Shown here: positions 7,212 through 14,085 of the stretch, piece after piece
How the letters are laid out: each line of letters starts with the position of its first letter
Numbering within the stretch: the first letter of the stretch is position 1
Source of the DNA: UBA5336 sp964415675
GTDB lineage: Bacteria; Pseudomonadota; Alphaproteobacteria; Caulobacterales; Hyphomonadaceae
Length of the DNA stretch: 64,000 bases
Reading direction: 5' to 3'
NCBI GenBank assembly: GCA_964415675.1
Contig: CAYQBG010000017.1
Coordinates: 23,058 to 87,057, forward strand
The notes under the pieces: generated by a model
Told to the model about the DNA's origin: nothing
The model's database searches: none
What the model saw: the letters and a program-made list of their open reading frames with translations, nothing else
Made by a program: the position numbers and the translations under genes

Positions 7212-9166
7212 CAGGCGATCCCCAGTTCGGCATGGGCAAGCTCAAGGGCGGCGATGACATCGACGCCGACATGGATGAAGCTGTCAATTCCCGCCGCGCG
7301 CCAGGCCTTTTCGTTCTCGCCAGGCCGACCGGCGAGATAGAGGCGCTGCACACCGGCCGCATGCAGGGCCTTTGCGGCATCGGCTGCCTCGCCCTCATAG
7401 CGTTTGTCACTGCCGCAAAGCACGGCGAGCCGGCACCCGGATGCGCGGAAGGCCGCGACCATTTCCGGGATCGTTTTCGGTGTGTCGGGCGCCTCGCACG
7501 CAGCAATGCCGCCGGCCGCAAAGAAGCCGCGCGCATAGTCGGCGCGCGCATTGAATTCAGCCAGCGGGCCGAGCGTCGCCAGGAAGACCGACGGGCGTAC
7601 ACCTGTCTCACCGGTACGCTTTTCGGCATGGTCGCGCAGGCGCTCAAAAGGTTCGGCCAGCCTGACCGGGAAGAAGGGTTCGGCCATGTCCGCCTCGCCT
7701 TCAGCAAGGGCCAGTTGCGGCAGGAGTTTCGCCAGCCCTTCGGGCGCGACGCTCCCGGCCTGGCTGCGATACGTGACCTGCGCCACCGGGGCCTCGACCT
7801 CCTCAAGGCTTGGATAGGCCGACACGCCCGTGATTTCGCTGCGCCGCCGGGCCAGCGCCTTCATCCGCTCCAGCCGTACCGCGCCAACCCGCGCCTGCAG
7901 GCTGTCAGCCATCAGGCAGGCGCCGTAGCCGCCCTCGCCCTCGATCCGCTGGAACTCGCTCCAGGCCGTTTCGGCCAGATCCCCGCCCACAGTCTCGGTA
8001 AACCAGGCCCCGCCCGCCGGATCGGCGACGCGGCCGAGATGAGATTCCTCCATGGCGATGATCTGCGTGTTGCGGGCCACGCGCCGGCCAAGCTCATCGG
8101 GAATCCCGAGCGCCTCATTGAAGGCCCGCACAGTGACGATATCTGCGCCGCCGACTGCGCCGGCAAAGGCGCCGGCAGTGCCGCGCAGCATGTTCACCCA
8201 GGGATCGTAGCGGGTCAGCATCCGCGCGGAGGTGACCGCCTGGACCTGCATGGGTTGCGCCTCAAGGCCCAGCGCATCGAGGCAGCGCGCCCAGAGCCGG
8301 CGGGCGGCGCGCAATTTGGCGATCTCGATGCCGTAATTGCTGTCCACAGCCAGGGTGAAGACCATTTTCGAGGCGGCAAGATCCGGCGTGATGCCGCACG
8401 TGTCGAGCCGGCGCAGCGTGTCGATGCCATGAGCGACAAGCGCGCCAAGCTCCTGGGCCGGCGAGCCGCCGGCCTCATGGATCGGCCTGGCATCGATGCG
8501 CAGCACATTGGCGAGCGGAAACCGCAATGACAGGGTTTCGACCAGTGCCGCGACCTTCCGGACGGCCAGGTCGAGACCATCCTCCAGCACGCCGGTCCGG
8601 GCGAGCGCGCCCAGCGGGTCGATATTGAACGCGGCGCGCACGGATTTGGGATCGTCCTGCTCTTCTGCCCAGAGTGCCAGCCATGCTGCGGCCTTGGTGC
8701 CGGGACCATCGACATGATCGAGCGCGACCGGGCAAATCCCGGCCATCACACCGGAAAGCGCCATTGCAAGAGTGGCGCCGTCGTGAATGGCGACACCGCC
8801 CAGCCCGACCGGGTCGATGCGCAGTTCGACTGACGATACGCCGCGCTCAAGGTCTCGCAGGATTTCGCGATTGGTGACCGAAGGGTCAGGATGCGCAAAG
8901 CCCTGGCGGATATCCCATGGCAGGAATTTGTCGCGCACCGTGCTTGCGCCGCGAATGAATGGCGCACACCCGGGCAGGCCGGCCGGGTCGGCGGCAGACG
9001 AAAAATCGGTTTCGCGATAGAGCGGGCGGATCTCAAGCCCGCCCGGCTCGCGCCTGACCAGCTTCTCCGGGCCGGCGCCCTTCAGCGCCTTGCCGACCGC
9101 CTCCAGCCATTGTGCCTCCCCGGCCTCGTCAAAATCGCCGCTAAATCCCAGTGTTTCTTCTGCCAT
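7211..9166 (-). CDS. mutA: methylmalonyl-CoA mutase small (beta) subunit
   Basis: A 651-residue partner subunit of methylmalonyl-CoA mutase. The barrel part is clear (LEIRPLYRETDFSSAADPAG, TVRDKFLPWDIRQGFAHPDP, NTQIIAMEESHLGRVADPAG, GGAWFTET). The C-terminal Rossmann domain lacks the DxHxxG cobalamin motif, having VFLATLGPLAEFNARADY instead, as expected for the non-catalytic beta subunit. ATG 9166 gives the start MAEETLGF with GGCGGG upstream; the longer frame to 9253 is not needed. It heads a seven- or eight-gene minus-strand run that includes mutB. Divergent from the small gene at 9322. Confidence 0.93.
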   Translation of the reverse strand: MAEETLGFSGDFDEAGEAQWLEAVGKALKGAGPEKLVRREPGGLEIRPLYRETDFSSAADPAGLPGCAPFIRGASTVRDKFLPWDIRQGFAHPDPSVTNREILRDLERGVSSVELRIDPVGLGGVAIHDGATLAMALSGVMAGICPVALDHVDGPGTKAAAWLALWAEEQDDPKSVRAAFNIDPLGALARTGVLEDGLDLAVRKVAALVETLSLRFPLANVLRIDARPIHEAGGSPAQELGALVAHGIDTLRRLDTCGITPDLAASKMVFTLAVDSNYGIEIAKLRAARRLWARCLDALGLEAQPMQVQAVTSARMLTRYDPWVNMLRGTAGAFAGAVGGADIVTVRAFNEALGIPDELGRRVARNTQIIAMEESHLGRVADPAGGAWFTETVGGDLAETAWSEFQRIEGEGGYGACLMADSLQARVGAVRLERMKALARRRSEITGVSAYPSLEEVEAPVAQVTYRSQAGSVAPEGLAKLLPQLALAEGEADMAEPFFPVRLAEPFERLRDHAEKRTGETGVRPSVFLATLGPLAEFNARADYARGFFAAGGIAACEAPDTPKTIPEMVAAFRASGCRLAVLCGSDKRYEGEAADAAKALHAAGVQRLYLAGRPGENEKAWRAAGIDSFIHVGVDVIAALELAHAELGIA

Positions 9167-9261
9167 TCGTTTCCCGCCTCGCTGGCCTGTAAAAGGCCGT
9201 GCGAGCTGCGGCAGGTCAAGGCCCTCCGCCGGGGATGCGGCGAGATTGTCCATTTCTGCAG

Positions 9262-9289
9262 TTGACCTGCCCCAGACAATTATTGTAAT
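9262..9289 (+). promoter_or_regulatory. putative sigma-70 promoter for the 9322 gene
   Basis: TTGACC at 9262-9267 and TGTAAT at 9284-9289 are separated by 16 nt, close to the housekeeping consensus, and lie 33 nt before the ATG at 9322. The surrounding DNA is A/T-rich compared with flanking genes. Inferred by eye only. Confidence 0.45.
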
Positions 9290-9321
9290 TGCAACTCATT
9301 CGCATAATAGTGAGGCCAATC

Positions 9322-9573
9322 ATGACTGAAACATCCGAACGGTTTTGCCAAGTCGCAGCGCCCCGCGATCCCCGCTCGGGCTTCAATCGCTCGGCAGCCG
9401 ACTGGATCGAGAGCCAGTCCCGCGTGATCGGGCTTTGGCTGGACCAGCTGATCGCGGAAGGCGACGATGACGAGCTGGTGTCGACCCTCCATCGCCAGCA
9501 GGCCTGGCTGGAGATGATCCGGCAAAGACTGGCCACGCCCGACGGCTCGCGCGAGGTCAGGCTTGCCCGGTGA
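9322..9573 (+). CDS. small conserved-looking soluble protein, unknown
   Basis: An 83-residue soluble protein without a recognised domain. The core is predicted helical (SAADWIESQSRVIGLWLDQL, then DDDELVSTLHRQQAWLEMIR), and there is no signal peptide or membrane segment. The ATG at 9322 follows a plausible promoter (9262-9289). It precedes the nitronate monooxygenase gene by 52 nt on the same strand, so the two may be co-transcribed. Codon use looks like the host, which supports a real gene. Confidence 0.6.
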   Translation: MTETSERFCQVAAPRDPRSGFNRSAADWIESQSRVIGLWLDQLIAEGDDDELVSTLHRQQAWLEMIRQRLATPDGSREVRLAR

Positions 9574-9625
9574 ACACTGTTCGCTAGTTTCCCTCCGGTA
9601 ACTGGAAACCGCCCGGAGGAAATCC

Positions 9626-10624
9626 ATGGCCCTGCCGCCCGTCCTGCAAAATCTGCGCGTCCCCGTTATCGGGTCGCCGCTCTTCATCATTTCGAACCCG
9701 GACCTCGTGATTGCCCAGTGCAAGGCCGGGATTGTGGGCTCCTTCCCGTCACTGAACGCGCGCCCCGGACCCGTGCTTGACGAATGGCTCGACCGGATCA
9801 CGACCGAGCTCGCTGAACACGATGCCAAACACCCCGACCGTCCGGCGGCGCCCTTCGCTGTCAACCAGATCGTGCACAAATCCAATGACCGGCTCGATCA
9901 TGATGTCGAGATGTGTGTGAAGTACAAGGTGCCGGTGATCATCACCTCGCTTGGCGCGCGGCCCGAACTCAATGAGGCGATCCATTCCTATGGCGGGGTC
10001 GTGCTGCATGACATTATCGATGTGCGCTTTGCGAAGAAGGCGCTTGAGAAAGGCGCCGACGGCCTGATCGCTGTCTGCGCCGGGGCGGGCGGGCATGCCG
10101 GGCGGCTTTCGCCCTTCGCGCTCGTTCAGGAGATCCGCCAGTTCTTTGACGGCCCGCTGGCGCTTTCCGGCTCGATTGCAACGGGCGGCGCCGTGGCCGC
10201 CTCGCTCGCCATGGGGGCCGATCTTGGCTATATCGGGTCGGCCTTCATTGCGACGAAGGAGGCCAATGCCGATGAGCGCTACAAGCAGATGATCGTCGAC
10301 AGTTCCGCTGATGACATCGTCTATTCCAATCTCTTCACCGGCGTTCACGGCAATTACCTCAAGCCCTCGATCGAGGCGGCAGGGCTCGACCCGAACGACC
10401 TTCCCGAAAGCGATCCGAGCAAGATGAATTTCGGATCCGGGGGCAATACCAAGTCGAAGGCCTGGAAGGATATCTGGGGCTGTGGCCAGGGGATTGGCGC
10501 GGTCGGATCCATCCTGACGGCCGGGGAATATGTCGACCGGCTGGAGCGGGAATATCGCGACGCGATCAGCGCCCTCAATGAAGGCCGGGCGTTCCGGATG
10601 CCTGCCGGGGCGGCGCTCGGATAG
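9626..10624 (+). CDS. NAD(P)H-dependent flavin oxidoreductase, nitronate monooxygenase family
   Basis: A 332-residue flavin-dependent TIM-barrel protein of the nitronate monooxygenase/2-nitropropane dioxygenase family. Markers are VPVIGSPLFIISNPDLV at the start, the AGAGGHAGRLSPFAL loop with its putative catalytic His (around residue 157), LSGSIATGGAVAASLAMGADLGYIGSAF (FMN phosphate site, about residues 185-212) and a C-terminal YRDAISALNEG helix. A strong CGGAGGAAAT ribosome-binding site precedes the ATG. It is quite divergent from the paralog at 536-1513; the substrate is unknown. Confidence 0.88.
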   Translation: MALPPVLQNLRVPVIGSPLFIISNPDLVIAQCKAGIVGSFPSLNARPGPVLDEWLDRITTELAEHDAKHPDRPAAPFAVNQIVHKSNDRLDHDVEMCVKYKVPVIITSLGARPELNEAIHSYGGVVLHDIIDVRFAKKALEKGADGLIAVCAGAGGHAGRLSPFALVQEIRQFFDGPLALSGSIATGGAVAASLAMGADLGYIGSAFIATKEANADERYKQMIVDSSADDIVYSNLFTGVHGNYLKPSIEAAGLDPNDLPESDPSKMNFGSGGNTKSKAWKDIWGCGQGIGAVGSILTAGEYVDRLEREYRDAISALNEGRAFRMPAGAALG

Positions 10625-10726
10625 GTGAGGGCACCTGCTAGGGCAGGATCCCGGGGTTTTGAGGACTCTGATGAGGGCAGGTGAGGGCAGCTGAAGGCGC
10701 TGCCCGTCAGGGCCAGCTTTTGCGCC

Positions 10727-10756
10727 CTTGTCCCACACCTTGTCCCACACCTTATC
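10727..10756 (+). repeat. 12-bp tandem repeat upstream of lysis genes
   Basis: Two perfect copies of CTTGTCCCACAC lie at 10727-10738 and 10739-10750, followed by a partial third copy (CTTATCC). GTGAGGGCA-C/G-CTG also occurs twice nearby, at 10625 and 10681. The array sits 25 nt upstream of the endolysin start and could be regulatory or simple slippage. Confidence 0.6.
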
Positions 10757-10780
10757 CAACCCCGCCGGACTGGCCGCATC

Positions 10781-11194
10781 ATGGCGGCCATGTTGTTTGC
10801 CTCCCCCTCCAGCGCCCTCAGCGCGATACCCGACTGGCGCTGGCCGCATTTTGCGGTCAGCGAACTGGCCTGCCGCTGCGCTGGCCGGTATTGCGACGGT
10901 GCGTACTGGCACGATCCCGGTTTTCTCGACGCGCTTGAAGAGTTGCGCGCACGCGCCGGCCACAGCCCCCTTCTCATCACATCGGGCCATCGCTGCGCGC
11001 AATGGAACGCCGCTGTCGGCGGCGCTGCGCGCTCCCTGCACAAGACGATTGCCGTCGATATTGCCCTGGCCGGTCATGAGCCGGGCCGTCTCGAAGCCGC
11101 CGCGCGCGGCGCGGGATTCACCGGGATCGGCCTTGCGAACCACTTCATCCATCTCGACCGCCGCGCCCGCCCGGCGCGCTGGACCTATTCCTGA
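10781..11194 (+). CDS. M15-family peptidase, phage/GTA-type endolysin
   Basis: A 137-residue peptidase M15 (D-Ala-D-Ala carboxypeptidase-like) domain as found in phage endolysins. The zinc motif is visible as SGHRCAQWNAAVGGAARSLHKTIAVDIA, with the metal-binding His and Asp in SLHKTIAVDI, and a second motif NHFIHLDRR. The N-terminal PHFAVSELACRC segment is also typical. It would cleave cell-wall peptide cross-links. No clear signal peptide, so export probably needs the downstream holin, which starts 19 nt after its stop. No other phage genes are nearby. Confidence 0.8.
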   Translation: MAAMLFASPSSALSAIPDWRWPHFAVSELACRCAGRYCDGAYWHDPGFLDALEELRARAGHSPLLITSGHRCAQWNAAVGGAARSLHKTIAVDIALAGHEPGRLEAAARGAGFTGIGLANHFIHLDRRARPARWTYS

Positions 11195-11213
11195 CTGAAA
11201 GGAGACTGCCGGT

Positions 11214-11693
11214 ATGGAAGACATGATCGGCCTGACCGCCAGCGCCGCCGGGGGCGGCCTGTTCGGCCTGTTCGGCACCGCGCTGGGACGGATTGCCGGC
11301 TATTTCGAGAAGCGCCAGGCCCAGGCCCATGAGCGCGCGCGCTGGGGCCATGAAACCACGCTCATCGAGCTGCAGATGCAGGCCGGGCGCGAGGAAACCG
11401 AAGCCGAGCTTGCCCTGACCGATGCGGCAGGCCGCTGGGCCGGGCTGGAGGCCTCGATGCAGGCCGAGGCCGCCATCGCCTCCAGTTATCGCTGGGTGGA
11501 TGCCGTTCGCGCGCTGACCCGGCCTGCCCTGACCGTCCTGCTCTGGGCAATCGCGGCGCTGGTCTATGCCTCCGCTGGCGACACGGGGAGAGCCGAGATC
11601 ATCGATACGGCCACTTTCGCCGCAACCGCCGCCACGCTCTGGTGGTTCGGCGACCGCGGCCCGGCCCGCAAGGGTCAGGGGCGGCTTCCCTAG
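11214..11693 (+). CDS. 3TM holin family protein (gene-transfer-release type)
   Basis: A 159-residue membrane protein resembling the 3TM holin family named for gene transfer agent release. It has a glycine-rich hydrophobic N-terminus (MIGLTASAAGGGLFGLFGTALG), a long charged amphipathic segment (AQAHERARWGHETTLIELQ...), then RWVDAVRALTRPALTVLLW and a final hydrophobic hairpin. AAGGAGACTG gives a good ribosome-binding site. Paired with the M15 endolysin upstream it forms a minimal lysis cassette. No capsid, terminase or other GTA genes are seen in the window. Confidence 0.7.
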   Translation: MEDMIGLTASAAGGGLFGLFGTALGRIAGYFEKRQAQAHERARWGHETTLIELQMQAGREETEAELALTDAAGRWAGLEASMQAEAAIASSYRWVDAVRALTRPALTVLLWAIAALVYASAGDTGRAEIIDTATFAATAATLWWFGDRGPARKGQGRLP

Positions 11694-11888
11694 GGTCCAT
11701 ACTCAATCAAACTGGCTAGAAACCGGCGGAAGTGGTCTTTAATTGGCAGTTTTGTGTAGGGCGGCTTTGTCCGCAGAGTGTTTATTCGTTGGGAACTGGC
11801 AAACATCTGACCCACTGATCTGGGCGCCCAAAATTCAAGATTTCAGTATACTGGTTGAGCTTGTATAGCTGTTGGAATGGAGAGGAAG

Positions 11889-12530
11889 ATGGATCATGCC
11901 GAGATTGTGGAGCGGATTGAACGCGCGTACAGAGCAAGCGGTAACCAACTCGGCTGGAGACTCCTGGCCAGCCCGGCGGACGTACTCGAAGGTGCCGAAG
12001 TTGCATTTTTAGGGTTGAACCCGGGCGGCCGTATTCGGCCAACCGACCATGCGGAATTCGCAATGTCGTCCGGAAGCGCTTACGTCAACGAGCAATGGGC
12101 TGGAAATCCGATAGGTTGCAGCCCCCTGCAGCGTCAGGTGCGCGCCTTGTTCGAGCGACTTGCCGTTAAGCCCGAGAGTGTGCTTGCTGGCAACCTCGTT
12201 CCGTTCCGATCGCCGGATTGGGCAAGCCTCGAAAACAAAAAGGAAGCCATAGAGTTTGGCAGCGAATTATGGTGCGAATTGCTTGCACATGCCCGCCCGA
12301 AACTAGTCATCGGAATGGGACAAAAAGTGACGAGAGCTTTGTCGGTCTTGCTCGACACTTTTAGCGAGGAACGCGTGCCGGTTGGGTGGGGAGCGACGAC
12401 CGGGATCAGGGCCGATTTCCCGAGTGGGACGCTCATTGGCCTGCCCCACCTCTCGCGCTTCGGCATCATGTTAAGGCCCGAGAGCCAGCAGGGGCTTCGC
12501 AAGCTCTTCGGAAACCATTGGAGGATGTGA
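11889..12530 (+). CDS. uracil-DNA glycosylase-like superfamily protein
   Basis: A 213-residue protein with the layout of the uracil-DNA glycosylase superfamily: VAFLGLNPGGRIRPTD (motif 1, about residues 39-54), VLAGNLVPFRSPDW in the centre, HARPKLVIGMGQKVTRAL, and IGLPHLSRFGIM near the end (motif 2). No canonical family is recognisable, so the base specificity is unknown; it may be a non-DNA-repair branch. The second of two close ATGs (11889) is chosen because GGAGAGGAAG precedes it. Base composition is lower in GC than the flanks, and the gene lies in a probably acquired islet. Confidence 0.6.
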   Translation: MDHAEIVERIERAYRASGNQLGWRLLASPADVLEGAEVAFLGLNPGGRIRPTDHAEFAMSSGSAYVNEQWAGNPIGCSPLQRQVRALFERLAVKPESVLAGNLVPFRSPDWASLENKKEAIEFGSELWCELLAHARPKLVIGMGQKVTRALSVLLDTFSEERVPVGWGATTGIRADFPSGTLIGLPHLSRFGIMLRPESQQGLRKLFGNHWRM

Positions 12531-13020
12531 AATCCCAACCAGTCGGCCGATTTCGCTCGTGACCTTTGAAAGTGATAAAGCCGTGTTTTTTGCAGGTAAA
12601 ATTTTGGCATCCATGAACACCGAGTTCTGAAGGAGCAGCCGTAGCAGTCCTTCGCCAGGGGGCAGCTTTCTGCTGAACCGCGTTTCAGAGCTGGTCGATG
12701 CTGGTGACATCGTCACTACAGCCAATCATCATGGCGGCACGCTGGGCCTTGAGGCACAGGGAAAGCCTGTCTTTGGTTCTGGGGTGTTGCTGCTTTTGCA
12801 CGACTAGCTGAATACCGGAGCAGCTGGTCGAGCCTCGCCTTGTGGTGAGCGAGGTGCTTTAACGTTCGTGCCCGCTCGGCGGGCGCAAACGACCGCTTCT
12901 GGGAATTGAGTTGCCACTCAAGTCAATGATCGCGACTGACACAAAAGGGGGCCAAACCCTGTCGTTCTGATTGAGTATGGAGCCTAGGAAAAACGCCGGG
13001 CCGGGGCTACATCGCAGCGG
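12531..13020. other. gene-poor 490-bp interval
   Basis: Between the glycosylase-like gene and selU there is no intact gene. It holds one coding-like remnant (12631-12807) and two GC-rich hairpins near 12836-12857 and 12868-12886. The part up to about 12620 is relatively A/T-rich, like the preceding gene. No transposase or attachment site was recognised. Confidence 0.5.
12631..12807 (+). pseudogene. unidentified C-terminal gene fragment
   Basis: A 58-codon open stretch ends in TAG at 12805 and begins right after an in-frame TGA at 12628. It has no ATG but reads like real protein: FLLNRVSELVDAGDIVTT followed by ANHHGGTLGLEAQGKPVFGS and a hydrophobic GVLLLLHD end. I do not recognise the family. 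It is most simply the 3' end of a gene whose 5' part was lost, next to the low-GC islet. Confidence 0.4.
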
Positions 13021-14085
13021 ATGAGTTACACCCTGCCCGGCATTGCCGAACTCGCCGATGCGCCGTTTGACGAGATCATTGATGTGCGCTCGCCGGCCGA
13101 ATTTGCCGAAGACCATCTGCCCGGAGCGATCAGCCTGCCGGTGCTGTCGAATGCGGAGCGCGCCCGCGTCGGTACGATCTACAAGCAGGACAGTCCCTTC
13201 ACGGCCCGCAAGACCGGCGCGGCGATCATTTCGCGCAACATTGCAGCCCATCTGGACACGCATTTTGCCGGCAAGCCCCGGGACTATCGCCCGCTGGTCT
13301 ATTGCTGGCGCGGCGGGCAGCGCTCCGGCGCGATGGGGATCATACTCAGCCAGGTCGGCTGGCGCGCGCAGACGCTTGAAGGGGGGTATCGCAGCTGGCG
13401 GCGCGCCGTTGTGAAAGCGCTTTATGATACGCAGATGCGCGCACAACCCGTGCTGCTCGACGGCAATACAGGCACGGCCAAGACGGACCTGCTGGCGCGG
13501 ATCGCCAATCTGGGCGGGCAGGTCATCGACCTGGAAGGCCTTGCCCGTCATCGCGGTTCCCTGTTCGGGGCCAGGCCCGGCGGGCAACCCGCGCAGAAAG
13601 GCTTTGAATCGCGCCTGGCGCTGGCGCTGGCGCGGCTTGATCCGGCCCGCCCTTTCCTGGTGGAGGCAGAGTCGAGCCGGATCGGCGCGTGCAACCTGCC
13701 TTCACAGCTCTGGAAGGCGATGATGGCGGCGCCGCGCCTGCGGGTGAGTGCGCCGCTGGAGGCGCGTGCGGCCTATCTGGTCGCAGCCTATCGCGATATT
13801 GCCGAGAGCGCGGATTTCGCCAGCCTGATCGAGCGGCTGCAACCCTTTCACAGCCGTGAGACCATTGCCGACTGGCGCGCGCGCCATTCGGGCGGGGACT
13901 GGCAGGGCCTCGCGCTCGAGTTGATGCGCGAGCATTATGATCCGCGCTATGAAAAACAGCGCCGGCGGGCGGGGGGCGACACCGAACACCATATCGCACT
14001 GCCTGACCTGTCTGAAGCGAGCCGGGAGGCGGCAGCCGCCGAGATCCTGCACATCGCCGGGCGCCTGGCCGATCCGATCAGCTGA
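13021..14085 (+). CDS. selU: tRNA 2-selenouridine synthase
   Basis: A 354-residue MnmH/SelU enzyme that converts 2-thiouridine at tRNA wobble position 34 to 2-selenouridine using selenophosphate. The N-terminal rhodanese domain holds the catalytic Cys in VYCWRGGQRSGAMG (C95). The C-terminal half has a P-loop-like DGNTGTAKT (about residues 147-155), EGLARHRGSLFG and a VEAESSRIGA segment. It ends 8 bp inside the convergent selD gene, which makes its selenium donor, so the two form a compact selenium-modification locus. The ribosome-binding site is weak. Confidence 0.92.
   Translation: MSYTLPGIAELADAPFDEIIDVRSPAEFAEDHLPGAISLPVLSNAERARVGTIYKQDSPFTARKTGAAIISRNIAAHLDTHFAGKPRDYRPLVYCWRGGQRSGAMGIILSQVGWRAQTLEGGYRSWRRAVVKALYDTQMRAQPVLLDGNTGTAKTDLLARIANLGGQVIDLEGLARHRGSLFGARPGGQPAQKGFESRLALALARLDPARPFLVEAESSRIGACNLPSQLWKAMMAAPRLRVSAPLEARAAYLVAAYRDIAESADFASLIERLQPFHSRETIADWRARHSGGDWQGLALELMREHYDPRYEKQRRRAGGDTEHHIALPDLSEASREAAAAEILHIAGRLADPIS

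Noticed and set aside
12836..12886. Two GC-rich hairpins as an intrinsic terminator
   Set aside because: Neither is followed by a T-run on either strand, so they do not meet the terminator pattern.
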